A DNA stretch of 32,735 nt from Acidobacteriota bacterium (GTDB taxonomy: Bacteria > Acidobacteriota > Blastocatellia > Pyrinomonadales > Pyrinomonadaceae): NCBI GenBank assembly GCA_019242475.1, contig JAFAVK010000030.1:1-32735 (forward strand), given 5' to 3'. Shown here piece by piece: positions 17,767 through 27,780 of this stretch. Position numbers and translations under genes: made by a program. Position 1 is the stretch's first letter. Every line of letters begins with the position of its first letter. The notes beneath the pieces were generated by a model. It ran no database searches. It was not told the origin of the DNA and saw nothing but the letters and a program-made list of their open reading frames with translations.

Positions 17767-18474
17767 TCAGGGCCTCCCCTGCGGCTGGGCCGCCTGGGGG
17801 TCGGCGCTCTGCTGCTGGTTGCCGGCGCCGGCCTGCTGCGTGGCGGCCGACGCAAGCGCCTTGAGCGCCTCGATGAGCTGGTTCACGTCGGACTTCTTCT
17901 CGTCCGCCGCGGGGGTCGCGGGCTGGCTCTCGCGCTGCGCGGTCAGCTGGTCGGCGATCGTGGGCTGGGCCAGCGGCTTGGGCTCGACGGCGACCACGGT
18001 GCGGCCGTCCGTCCACTTCGTCTGCTTGCGGAAGACGAGGCGCGACTCCTCGATGGCGACGAGCATCCCGTCGTAGAACTGCTCGCCGGGGTAGACGACG
18101 TAGGAGAGGTTGATGGGCGTCGCCTCGACCATCGCGGCGTAGCCGCGCGGCGTGCGGAAGATGCCCCTGACCTCCACCTCGGAGAGCAGCAGGGCGGTCG
18201 TCGGCTTCGGCGCCACCTGCCGGAGGTTCATCGCCGCCAGCTTCTGCGCCTTGTAGTTGTCGATGCGCGCCTGGATGGGCGGGGCCGGGACGGGCGTGGC
18301 GACCTTCTTCTCGACCTTGCGCCTGACGGGCGGCTTGTACTTCGTGAATGGGTCGCGCTGCGAGGCGCGGTAGGCGGTGCTCGCGGTCTGCGCGGGCGCC
18401 GTGGCCGCCGCGGCGGCGACGAGCGCGGCCGCCAGGAGTCCCTTGAGCGTGACGGGCGTGTGTCTGTTCTTCAT
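17767..18474 (-). CDS. pilP: Type IV pilus assembly protein PilP
   Basis: A 235-residue PilP-like protein linking the PilM/N/O inner-membrane platform to the PilQ secretin. It has a signal peptide (LKGLLAAALVAAAAATAPAQ), then the DPFTKYKPP motif typical of PilP, a linker, and the beta-rich homology domain (EVEVRGIFRTPRGYAAMVEA ... YPGEQFYDGMLVAIEESRLVF). The C-terminus is Gln/Pro-rich. There is no obvious lipobox cysteine; many PilPs are lipoproteins. The ATG at 18474 is chosen because AGGAAGAG lies just upstream; reading further back only adds a low-complexity extension. Confidence 0.87.
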   Translation of the reverse strand: MKNRHTPVTLKGLLAAALVAAAAATAPAQTASTAYRASQRDPFTKYKPPVRRKVEKKVATPVPAPPIQARIDNYKAQKLAAMNLRQVAPKPTTALLLSEVEVRGIFRTPRGYAAMVEATPINLSYVVYPGEQFYDGMLVAIEESRLVFRKQTKWTDGRTVVAVEPKPLAQPTIADQLTAQRESQPATPAADEKKSDVNQLIEALKALASAATQQAGAGNQQQSADPQAAQPQGRP

Positions 18475-18543
18475 AAACTCTTCCTGCTCGCGGTCTGCGA
18501 CTTCTGCTCGCTGGGGCCGTCCGGGTCGAGCGGCCCACCCCAC

Positions 18544-19227
18544 TTACTCGGCGGACTTGGCCTCCGGCGCCTTCGAGTCCTTCGCCTTATTGTCCTTGTC
18601 CTGCTTGCCCTTGCCCTTCTTGTCGTCGGGCGCCGGCGCCTGCAACGTCTCGGGCGCGACGTAGTAGGCGGTGACGAGGAACTCGGCCGAGACGGTCTGG
18701 TTCGCCTTCGCGTCGCCGGCGTTCTTATCCTGCTTGATCTTCGTGACCTTGAAGTCCGTGATCGAGACGATGCGCTGGTAGGAGGCCATCTGCGCGAAGA
18801 ACTGGCCGAGGCTGTTGTAGTTGCCCGTGACCTCGACCTCGACGGGCTTGCCCGTGTAGAAGTCCTGCTGCACCTCGTCCTTCGGCGTGAACTTCGTGAG
18901 CGTCAGGCGGCCGCGCGCGCGATCCTGCACGTTCTGCAAGACCATCGTCAGCTCGCGCTGTTCGGGCAGGAGGAGCTTGAGGTCTTCGTAGTCGGCCTTG
19001 GCGCGCTCGTAGTTGGCCTTGAACTCGTTGAGGCGCTGCGAGGCGACGACGGCGCCGGCGTTGTCGCGCTGGAGTTGCTCGACCTTGGCCTCGACCTCGC
19101 GCGTCTCGGCGCGCGTCCCCGAGGTGACGAAGTACCAGAAGGCGCCGTAGACGACGAGCGCGGCCCCGCCGAAGACGGCGAGCTGCATGTACCAGGGTTT
19201 CTCTTGGAGGGCGTCAAGTTTGAACAT
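18544..19227 (-). CDS. pilO: Type IV pilus assembly protein PilO
   Basis: A 227-residue PilO: a short cytoplasmic N-terminus, one membrane helix (about 15-34, QLAVFGGAALVVYGAFWYFV), a coiled coil (about 38-90, EVEAKVEQLQRDNAGAVVAS ...) and the ferredoxin-like periplasmic domain (PVEVEVTGNYNSLGQFFAQMASYQRIVSI), with a Lys/Asp-rich tail. PilO pairs with PilN to form the alignment complex. It is 27 bases after pilN and 69 before pilP, all on the minus strand. Confidence 0.93.
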   Translation of the reverse strand: MFKLDALQEKPWYMQLAVFGGAALVVYGAFWYFVTSGTRAETREVEAKVEQLQRDNAGAVVASQRLNEFKANYERAKADYEDLKLLLPEQRELTMVLQNVQDRARGRLTLTKFTPKDEVQQDFYTGKPVEVEVTGNYNSLGQFFAQMASYQRIVSITDFKVTKIKQDKNAGDAKANQTVSAEFLVTAYYVAPETLQAPAPDDKKGKGKQDKDNKAKDSKAPEAKSAE

Positions 19228-19254
19228 CGTTCGTTTCCTTCCGGGCTGCCGCGG

Positions 19255-19935
19255 CTACTTCTTGTTGCCCTTCTTGGCGGGGTCGTCCTTGGCGTCGGCC
19301 GCCGTCTGGCTCGGGCCGTACCTGCACTTGAGCTTGAAGGTGAAGACCTCGGGCTTGAACTTCTCGTCGATGGGCCCGTCGGCCGGGCTGTAGTCGGCCT
19401 TGTCGATCTGCACCACCTTGCGCTCGGCCTCCAGGCTCACGTTCTGGAAGAGGCCGTCGGAGAATTCGAGGTTGCGGCCGAACTCGGTGACCGAGAACTC
19501 GTTGGGCGACTGCCCCTCGATGGTCAGCTCGCCGGCCTTCTGCTCGATGGTGTCGAGGCGGAAGTCGGGGTCGCGGGGCAGGCGCGAGTTGAGGTCGGAG
19601 AGGAGCGAGACCGGCCCCTGCTGCGAGCTGCGGAGCTTCTTGATCACGTCGATGCGCGACTGGATGTCCTTGAGCTTCTTCTCCAGGTCGGCCTGCTCCT
19701 TGTTGACGGCGGCCATCTGCTGGGCGATCTGCTCCTGCTTCTCAAGCTCGGCGTTCGCCTTCTTCTGCGAGGCCGCGGCGCTGTAGAAGTCGAAGACCAT
19801 CGCGAGGCCGAGCAGGACGCCGACGGCCGCGCCCAGCATCCAGAAGCGGGCGGCCGGGTTGGCGACCTTCGCCTCGACGACCGCGGCGCTCGACGCGCGC
19901 TCGGTGACCGAATCCAAAAGGTTGACCTTGATCAT
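19255..19935 (-). CDS. pilN: Type IV pilus assembly protein PilN
   Basis: A 226-residue PilN. It opens with the conserved MIKVNLLDS, the segment that docks into the PilM groove. A membrane helix (about 31-50, FWMLGAAVGVLLGLAMVFDF) is followed by a long coiled coil (about 55-105) and the periplasmic domain (LLSDLNSRLPRDPDFRLDTIEQKAGELTIEG). Its ATG directly abuts the pilM stop codon, so the two are translationally linked, as expected for subunits that bind each other one to one. Confidence 0.94.
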   Translation of the reverse strand: MIKVNLLDSVTERASSAAVVEAKVANPAARFWMLGAAVGVLLGLAMVFDFYSAAASQKKANAELEKQEQIAQQMAAVNKEQADLEKKLKDIQSRIDVIKKLRSSQQGPVSLLSDLNSRLPRDPDFRLDTIEQKAGELTIEGQSPNEFSVTEFGRNLEFSDGLFQNVSLEAERKVVQIDKADYSPADGPIDEKFKPEVFTFKLKCRYGPSQTAADAKDDPAKKGNKK

Positions 19936-20997
19936 TTAAGCATCCACTCCTCTCAGGGCGAGCCCGACGGCGACCGCCATCTCGGGCACGACCTCGCGCA
20001 TGTACTCGGGGTCGAAGCGGCGCGCGTCCACCTTGATCTGGCGGAACGGGTCGAGCCGCTCGACCGGCATCTCGAAGCGGCTCGAGAGGAACTCGGGGAG
20101 CCCCCGCAGCTTCGAGCCGCCGCCCGAGATCAGAATCCTCTGGACGCTGCCGTCGTTGTCGTCGGCCGTCGCGCGGTAGAAGTCGAAGGTCTTCGAGATT
20201 TCCAGCGCGAGCATGTCCGAGACGGATTCGAGCGCGGCCTCGATCTGCTCGGCCTGCACGTTCGCGGGCGCCTCGCCGCCGCGCTTGACCGCCTCGGCCT
20301 GCTCGTAGGTGAGCCCCAGCTCCTTCTGCAAGAGGGACGTGTACTGGTTGCCGCCGACCGAGACGTCGCGCGTGAAGACGCTGCGGACGCCGCGCAGGAT
20401 GTTGATGTTCATCGTCGAGGCGCCGACGTTGAGGAGCGCCACGACGAGGTTCGCCGCCGGCTGGTAGTTGACCTCGTAGCAGTTCTGCAACGCGAAGGCG
20501 TCCACGTCGATGACGGCCGGCTGCTTGCCCGCGAGCTGGATGGCCTGCTTGAGGTTGGCGACGAAGTCGCGCTTGCAGGCGGCCATCAAGACGTGCAAAG
20601 AGTCCGAGCCGGAGCCGACGACCTGGTAGTCGAGGCTCACGTCGGAGATTTCGAACGGGATGTGCTCCTCGGCGTGCCAGTCGATGGAGCCCTCAAGCTC
20701 CTCGCGCGTCATCTGCGGCACGATGATGTTCTTGACGATGACCGAGCTGCCGGAGACGCCGGCGGCCACGCGGTCGGTCTTGAACTGGTGGCGCGAGAAG
20801 ACGCCCGAGATGACGCTCGACACGTCGTTCAGCTCCATGATCTGGCCGTCCACGACCGTGTCGGGCTGGAGCCCCTCGAAGCCGAGGTTGACGAGCGAGA
20901 GCGCGCCGGGCTTGCCGGCCAGCTCGACCGCCTTGACCGAACTGGAACCGATGTCCAGGCCCACGAGGCCCTTGTTTCCGAGTTTCTTTCTGAACAT
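19936..20997 (-). CDS. pilM: Type IV pilus assembly ATPase-fold protein PilM
   Basis: A 353-residue actin/FtsA-fold cytoplasmic protein that anchors the PilN tail. The phosphate-1 motif is VGLDIGSSSVKAVEL, the family segment EELEGSIDWHAEEHIPFEISDVSLDYQV is present, and the phosphate-2/adenosine motifs appear as LLNVGASTMNINIL and ILISGGGSKLRGL. It is the first gene of the minus-strand pil cluster, about 490 bases downstream of a predicted promoter and about 285 bases downstream of a GEMM-I-like aptamer. Confidence 0.95.
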   Translation of the reverse strand: MFRKKLGNKGLVGLDIGSSSVKAVELAGKPGALSLVNLGFEGLQPDTVVDGQIMELNDVSSVISGVFSRHQFKTDRVAAGVSGSSVIVKNIIVPQMTREELEGSIDWHAEEHIPFEISDVSLDYQVVGSGSDSLHVLMAACKRDFVANLKQAIQLAGKQPAVIDVDAFALQNCYEVNYQPAANLVVALLNVGASTMNINILRGVRSVFTRDVSVGGNQYTSLLQKELGLTYEQAEAVKRGGEAPANVQAEQIEAALESVSDMLALEISKTFDFYRATADDNDGSVQRILISGGGSKLRGLPEFLSSRFEMPVERLDPFRQIKVDARRFDPEYMREVVPEMAVAVGLALRGVDA

Positions 20998-21280
20998 AGC
21001 CTATCCGTTCCTCGAAGACTTACCCTGTCGCTGCCGGTGGAGTTGGCGGAGGCGCGCGCGTGCGCGCAAGACCCTCGCGTGCGTCGTGCGCCAGGATGGC
21101 GGCGCCTGCGTGTGCTGTGTGTCGGACTTCATGTCTCGCGGATGTGCCCCGCGTGCTTTGGCGCGGGAGTTTGAGGAGGGGTTATTGCTGACTTAAGCTT
21201 TGAAGCTGTGTGCGTCCGAAGGCGGGAGTGCGTCGCGTGCGGCTGTCGCGGGAGTGGCCCCGCTGCGGCTCAAAGAATCT
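20998..21280 (-). other. Leader between the GEMM-like aptamer and pilM
   Basis: About 280 bases of transcribed leader with no convincing gene. A GCGGG/CCCGC stem (about 21248-21263) just downstream of the aptamer could be part of an expression platform, but there is no T-run marking a clear terminator. Confidence 0.4.
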
Positions 21281-21372
21281 CCCCTTCGGCAACCCGGCCG
21301 AGTCGAACGAAACGGTTCGACTCCCGTCGGCTTTGCGGCCCAGGCTCGCGCCTGGTGTGCCTTTCTCGGTTG
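21281..21372 (-). ncRNA. Candidate GEMM-I (cyclic-di-GMP class I) riboswitch in the pilM leader
   Basis: On the minus strand this leader shows the hallmarks of the GEMM-I aptamer in order. AAAGGCACACC (consensus GGCAAACC) is followed by a 6-bp stem capped by a GCGA (GNRA) tetraloop (21340-21355), then GGGCCGCAAAGCC (consensus GGGACGCAAAGCC; 21329-21341) and ACGGG. A variable 9-bp hairpin follows (21300-21308 with 21315-21323), then GGCCGGGTTGCCG (consensus GGYAGCCGGGTTRCCG; 21287-21299). Two consensus A positions are C here. The G at the position that contacts one ligand guanine (G20 in the Vibrio Vc2 aptamer) appears retained, favouring c-di-GMP over cGAMP. Such switches are known upstream of pilus genes in other bacteria. 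The expression platform is not resolved. Confidence 0.65.
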
Positions 21373-21497
21373 AGTTTCAAAGTCGGCGCGTCGGGCGGGC
21401 TTGGCCCGCTTCCGCGGCCGGCCGCTACTTCTCAAGGGCGCCTCGGCCGCGACCGCCCCGCACAAGGCGGAGCGTGGGCGAAACACCTTCCACAGAG

Positions 21498-21527
21498 ACT
21501 ATAAGCCACACGGCCAAACCGTGTCAA
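21498..21527 (-). promoter_or_regulatory. Sigma70-type promoter for the pil operon, with a palindrome in the spacer
   Basis: On the minus strand a perfect TTGACA (21522-21527) lies 18 bases from TATAGT (21498-21503), giving a start near 21490, upstream of the GEMM-like aptamer and pilM. Between the boxes, ACACGG (21508-21513) and CCGTGT (21519-21524) form an inverted repeat overlapping the -35, a plausible operator. Confidence 0.65.
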
Positions 21528-21708
21528 CCAGTATTTTGCCAAGTTTAACCCATGATATTTCTTAGTTTAAAGGGCTTTCCTGGATTGTTTTAAGGACTTT
21601 TCCAGAAATTTTCCGAGCTTATTTGCCTATTGAGCAGACAGTCCGCCGCCGGGGCGCGGAAGTCTACATTCTTGCTCGCGCCCGCGGCGAAAGTTAGGAT
21701 GGGCCGGT

Positions 21709-23412
21709 ATGGTCACCGTTCGGAGGGCGCTCGTCGCCGTTCTGCTGCTGGCACTCGCCGCCTTCGCGTGGCTGTGGCTGACGCGCCCGCAGAGGGTGGA
21801 CATGGCCGCCTACGCCCCGGCCGACGCGATTGTCTACGCGGAGGCCGACAGCCTGCCGGCGATCATCGAAGCCTTCACCTCGACCGACGCGTGGAAGGAG
21901 CTGGCGCCGGCCGCGGGCGTCGAGGCGCGGCCGGGCGGGACGGGCTGGCTCCCCTCCTTCCTCTCCTTCACCGGCCTCGGCCCGAGCGACGCCGTCGTCC
22001 TCTCGCGCGCGCAGGTCGCCGTCGCCGTGCTCGGCTTCCAGGCCGCGGAGGAGTCGGACACGACGCTCAAGTTCACCCCGCGCGCGGCGCTCGTCGCAGA
22101 GACGCACAGCCCCGCCTGGCGCGCGCGTGCGGCCGTCGAGAAGCTGGTCGGCGACTTCGCGCGCGGCACGTTCGAGCGGCAGACGTTCGAGCGCAAAGAG
22201 GTTGACGGAGTCCCCTTCTACACCTGGGCCGAGCAGGACGGGGCGCGCCGGACAATCGTCGCCGCCGTGGACGAGAGCGTCGTGGTCGTCGGCAACGACG
22301 AGGCGACCGTGCGCGCGTGCCTCGACGTGCGGCGCGGCGCGCGCCCGAGCCTCGCGGGCGACGACCAGTTGAAGGAGGTGCGGGCGCGCGTCGGCGGGGG
22401 CGGCGCGCTGGCCTTCGGCTACGCCCCGCGCGGGAGCGCCGCGAAGGCCGTCGAGGTCTTCGCGCCCGCCTTCGTCGGCGGCATGTCGCAGGAGCCGCAC
22501 GTCCAGAGCGTGCTCGCGACCTTCCTCCCGCAGTTCATCAACCAGACGCTCGGCGCCGCCGGCTGGAGCGCGCGCGTGGAGGCGGGCGCGCTCGAAGACC
22601 GTTACTTCCTGAGCCTGCCCGCCGACCTCGCGCGGCGGCTGGAAGCGCCTTTCGCGCCGGCCGAACACCCGGGCGACGACGCGACGCGCGTGCTTCCGGG
22701 CGACGCCTACGAGGTCTCTTTCTACGACCTGCGTAACCCCGAAGACGCGTGGCGCGGTCTGAACGCCGCGCTCTCTTCGCAGACGGACATCTCGCGCGCG
22801 ACCATCATCACGCTCGGGCTCGAAGCGCTGGTCAAGCCCTACGGCATCGAGCACCCGCGCGAGTTCCTGCGCGCGTGCGGCGGCGAGGTGGCGACGGCGC
22901 GGCTCGAAGCGGCGAGCGAGGGCAAGGTGCTCGTCGCACACGTCGGCGACGCCGCGGCGCTGCGCGCGCAGGCGCTCGAACACCTCGGCCGCGGCGCGCA
23001 CGCCGAGCGCGTGGGCTCCGCGGAACTCCTCGTCTCGACGGACGAGGAGCGCGGCGCGGCCGCGTTCGTGGATGGTTTTTTAGTGTTGGGCTCGGAGGAG
23101 GACGTGCGCCGCTGCGTGCAGGCGTGGCTCGGCACGAACGAGCCGGGCCAGGACGACCCGCTGAGGACTGCGGCGTCGGGCTTCAACGGGCTCACGGCCT
23201 TCGCGCGGACAGTCACGGACGAGCGCGACTCGGCCCGCGCCGTGCTCTCACACTTCGCGCGGCGCGGCGACGCGAGCCGGCTCGAAGCGGCGCTCGCCCG
23301 CAGGCGCTACGCCGTCTCCGAGACGCTCCTCAAAGACGGCGGCTTCGAGAAGAGGACGCGCTCCGCCTTCGGCCTCTTCGGCGAGATCGTCACGCGCGCG
23401 GCCCCGCGCTGA
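21709..23412 (+). CDS. Exported or membrane-anchored DUF3352-like protein
   Basis: A 567-residue protein starting with an uncleaved-looking signal/anchor (RALVAVLLLALAAFAWLWL, about 6-24). The large extracytoplasmic part begins with YAPADAIVYAEADSLPAIIEAF, which resembles DUF3352-type proteins of unknown function, where PADT-x-hydrophobic segments repeat. A second such repeat is likely around DAYEVSFYDLRNPEDAWRGL. No catalytic motif is visible. It is divergent from the pil operon across a 710-bp region and converges on the 437-residue gene, with only 8 bases between stop codons. Function unknown. Confidence 0.6.
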   Translation: MVTVRRALVAVLLLALAAFAWLWLTRPQRVDMAAYAPADAIVYAEADSLPAIIEAFTSTDAWKELAPAAGVEARPGGTGWLPSFLSFTGLGPSDAVVLSRAQVAVAVLGFQAAEESDTTLKFTPRAALVAETHSPAWRARAAVEKLVGDFARGTFERQTFERKEVDGVPFYTWAEQDGARRTIVAAVDESVVVVGNDEATVRACLDVRRGARPSLAGDDQLKEVRARVGGGGALAFGYAPRGSAAKAVEVFAPAFVGGMSQEPHVQSVLATFLPQFINQTLGAAGWSARVEAGALEDRYFLSLPADLARRLEAPFAPAEHPGDDATRVLPGDAYEVSFYDLRNPEDAWRGLNAALSSQTDISRATIITLGLEALVKPYGIEHPREFLRACGGEVATARLEAASEGKVLVAHVGDAAALRAQALEHLGRGAHAERVGSAELLVSTDEERGAAAFVDGFLVLGSEEDVRRCVQAWLGTNEPGQDDPLRTAASGFNGLTAFARTVTDERDSARAVLSHFARRGDASRLEAALARRRYAVSETLLKDGGFEKRTRSAFGLFGEIVTRAAPR

Positions 23413-23420
23413 AATATCTG

Positions 23421-24734
23421 TTATTGGTCGGGCGACTTCGGGTCGAAGGGGCGGTCGGCGAGGACGGCGCGCATGTTGACCTGGCCGAAGAGGGTTTCGA
23501 GGTACGCCTCGAAGCGGTGGAGCGTGCGCGCCAGCTCGCCCGCGTCGCGCGCCGAGTCGATCTCCTCCGTGAAGCGTTCGAGCGTCTCCCAGTCCTTGTA
23601 CATCAGGTAGCGCTGGCCGCCCTCGCCGAAGGCGTTCAGGGCTTCGAGCACGCGCGTCGCGGGCGGCTCGTGCCCGTCGGCCGAAGCGCGCGCGATGAGC
23701 AGGACGAGCTTCCACAGCTCGCGCCTCAGTTCGAGCGACTGTTCGAGCTTCGTCTTGAACGAGCCGAAGAGCGTCCCGCCGTCCAGGCCCGGCTCGAAGC
23801 TCTGCGCGAGCGCGACCACGGACTGCTGGTAGCAGTCGCGCAGGAGGCCCGTCGCGTTCTCGACCTTCGCGAAGAGCTGCGGCGGCTGGCGCACGGAGCA
23901 GAGCCCAGTCAGCTCGTGCTCGAACGCCTTGCGCAGCTCCATCCGCACCGCGTAGGCCGTGCCGTCGAGGATTTCGCCCGCGCCGCGCCCGACGCCTTCG
24001 ACGCGCAGCGCGCGCCCCTCGATGAAGTCCAAAAGCGCCCGCGTCTCTTCGTTGACGAGCGTGAAGATGGGGAGCATCCGCTTGAGCTGCGCGTCGTCCT
24101 TGAGCGAGACTTCGACGAAGCGCAGCAGCGCGAGCAGGCGCGAGAAGGCTTGGAAGATTTCGTGCAGGTCTTCGCCGAGGTCTTCCGGCGTCAGGCCGTG
24201 CGCGAGCCTGACGAGCCGCTCCTGCAACTCGGCGGCGCCGGCCGCGTGCCCCGCGGCGAGGATGAGCCCCGCGGCCTCCGAGCGCCTCAGCTCGCGTTCG
24301 AGGACGCTGCCCAGGCTCGACCACGCGACGAAGCCGACCGCGCTCGATTCGAGCAGCGCGTCGCCCAGGCGGCACACGTCCTTGAAGATTTCGCCGAGGT
24401 CTGCGAGCGACTCCTTCGCGCCGACGAGCCCGAGGGCGCCGGCCGCCGCGGGCGGGGTCGCGTCCTCTGCCGGCGGCCCGCCGGTGCGCGCGAGGTTCGA
24501 GAGCAGGTGCAGGCAGCGCACGAGCGCGTCGCGCACGACGCCGGTCTCGCACTTGAAGCTGCGCTCGCCGAGGGCGGCGCGCTCCGCGTCGGTCAGGGGG
24601 TGATTGGCCGGGTTGAAGAAGCTGCGCAGCGCGCGCAGCCACACCGCCAGCTCCCGGGCCGGCGGCAAAGCGTCCTTCGATGAGAGATGTTGGGACAGTT
24701 TCTTCCCTCTGATGCACCCTTCCGCGCGTGCCAA
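23421..24734 (-). CDS. Conserved-looking hypothetical protein, alpha-helical, 437 residues
   Basis: I do not recognise a family. The protein is soluble-looking and almost entirely helical, rich in Leu, Glu, Arg and Ala with regular heptad-like spacing (for example LHEIFQAFSRLLALLRFVEVSL and LEQSLELRRELWKLVLLIARAS), with no signal peptide, membrane segment or Cys/His metal motif. The helical-repeat character suggests a scaffold or protein-binding role, but that is only a guess. The start is uncertain: the reading frame begins with TTG at 24734, and TTG or CTG codons further in (one after a GAAGGA at about 24676) are alternatives; no ATG lies nearby. Coding-strand codon bias is like its neighbours. 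Confidence 0.6.
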   Translation of the reverse strand: MARAEGCIRGKKLSQHLSSKDALPPARELAVWLRALRSFFNPANHPLTDAERAALGERSFKCETGVVRDALVRCLHLLSNLARTGGPPAEDATPPAAAGALGLVGAKESLADLGEIFKDVCRLGDALLESSAVGFVAWSSLGSVLERELRRSEAAGLILAAGHAAGAAELQERLVRLAHGLTPEDLGEDLHEIFQAFSRLLALLRFVEVSLKDDAQLKRMLPIFTLVNEETRALLDFIEGRALRVEGVGRGAGEILDGTAYAVRMELRKAFEHELTGLCSVRQPPQLFAKVENATGLLRDCYQQSVVALAQSFEPGLDGGTLFGSFKTKLEQSLELRRELWKLVLLIARASADGHEPPATRVLEALNAFGEGGQRYLMYKDWETLERFTEEIDSARDAGELARTLHRFEAYLETLFGQVNMRAVLADRPFDPKSPDQ

Positions 24735-24866
24735 CCGCGCGGGCGGAATTTAGAATGACTTCTTCGCAGAGCTTGGGAGAAAGGGGCCGACCGAGCCCCG
24801 CACGATTCTAAACAGTAAAGCCGCGGGCGGCAAAGTATTTCGACTTTGCCGCCCCACTCTCCGCCC

Positions 24867-25475
24867 ATGAACGAACAGACGGCGCTTCTGATCGCCACCA
24901 ACAACGCGGGGAAGGTCAGGGAGTTGTCGCAGCTCCTCAAGGACTTTCCCCTCCGCCTGCGCCTGCTCGAAGAGTTCCCCGGCATCGAAGAGGCCGAGGA
25001 GACGGGCGAGACGTTCGCCGAGAACGCGACCATCAAGGCGCTGCACTACTCGGCGCGGAGCGGGCTGCTGACGCTCTCGGACGACTCCGGCCTCTCGGTG
25101 GACGCGCTCGGCGGCGCGCCCGGCGTCCGCTCCGCACGCTACGCCGGGCGCGCGGCGACCTACGCCGAGCGCATGTCGAAACTGCTCGCCGAGCTGGACG
25201 CGACCGGGGATGACGAGCGCCGCGCGCGCTTCGTCTGCGTCATCGCCGTCGCAGACCCCTCGGCCGGCACGCTCCACACCTTCGAGGGCGAATGCCTTGG
25301 CCGCATCGCCCGCGCCCCGCGCGGCACCGGCGGCTTCGGCTACGACCCGCTCTTCATCCCCGACGGCCATGACCAAACCTTCGGCGAGCTAACCCAGGAG
25401 GTCAAACACACCCTCAGCCACCGCGCCCGCGCGCTTCAACAGGCAGCCCGCCACCTCCGCGAGCATTTCACTTAA
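24867..25475 (+). CDS. rdgB: XTP/dITP pyrophosphatase (RdgB/HAM1)
   Basis: A 202-residue house-cleaning enzyme that hydrolyses dITP, dHAPTP and XTP to monophosphate and pyrophosphate, keeping deaminated purines out of DNA. Family motifs: LIATNNAGKVREL (substrate loop), FAENATIKALHYS, LSDDSGLSVDALGGAPGVRSARYAG (catalytic acidic pair DD), and GTGGFGYDPLFIP ... FGEL ... HTLSHRARAL for base and phosphate binding. ATG 24867 starts directly before the first strand; an in-frame TTG at 24846 would only add low-complexity residues. Confidence 0.95.
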   Translation: MNEQTALLIATNNAGKVRELSQLLKDFPLRLRLLEEFPGIEEAEETGETFAENATIKALHYSARSGLLTLSDDSGLSVDALGGAPGVRSARYAGRAATYAERMSKLLAELDATGDDERRARFVCVIAVADPSAGTLHTFEGECLGRIARAPRGTGGFGYDPLFIPDGHDQTFGELTQEVKHTLSHRARALQQAARHLREHFT

Positions 25476-25555
25476 GACCAACTTGGCCCTTCAACGATGC
25501 ACTCTGTTAGAATGCTGACCGGCGGGTGGCACGCAGTTCAAGTCACTTAAGACCG
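25476..25555 (+). promoter_or_regulatory. Likely tRNA-Pro promoter
   Basis: TAGAAT at 25508-25513 with TTGGCC at 25483-25488 (spacer 19) sits about 43 bases before the tRNA 5' end. A GC-rich discriminator (GCTGACCGGCGGG) follows, as is usual for stable-RNA promoters. The -35 match is modest and the spacer long. Confidence 0.4.
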
Positions 25556-25629
25556 CGGGGCGTAGCGAAGCCTGGTATCGCGCTCGGTTTGGGACCGAGA
25601 GATCGGGGGTTCGAATCCCTCCGCCCCGA
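25556..25629 (+). tRNA. tRNA-Pro (anticodon UGG)
   Basis: A 74-base cloverleaf. The acceptor CGGGGCG (25556-25562) pairs with CGCCCCG (25622-25628), and the discriminator is A. The anticodon stem CTCGG/CCGAG holds the loop TTTGGGA, giving anticodon TGG, which reads CCA and other CCN proline codons. The T arm GGGGG-TTCGAAT-CCCTC is canonical apart from one G-T pair. CCA is not encoded. Confidence 0.95.
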
Positions 25630-25829
25630 TTACCTTCCCTATCTCTTTCATCAACCAGCTAACCCCCTTGCGAGGCGACGGGCTCATCTTCGCCCGCAGA
25701 AGCGACCCCGCATCGGTCACTATCGAGCCCAGCGCGCTCTGCGCGAAGGCAGCGCGAGCGTCTGCCCGCCGTCGGAGACAGCATGACTCTCCATGAGTTG
25801 TGACGTTGAGGCCCGGGGGCGCCCGTGCC

Positions 25830-27780
<1,951 letters not shown>

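Noticed and set aside
17746..21174. A very long open frame (over 1100 codons) on the plus strand, opposite the pil genes
   Set aside because: It lies antisense to five recognisable pil genes and its product is a low-complexity Arg/Leu/Val/Asp string, typical of an open complementary frame in GC-rich DNA.
21310..21330. GGTTCGACTCCC, resembling the T-loop of a tRNA or the end of tmRNA
   Set aside because: No acceptor, D arm or anticodon stem can be placed around it; the bases form the variable hairpin of the GEMM-like leader on the other strand.
21193..21504. Short open frames on both strands in the pilM leader
   Set aside because: They overlap the predicted riboswitch, lack ribosome-binding sites and have shadow-like Arg/Ala/Pro composition.
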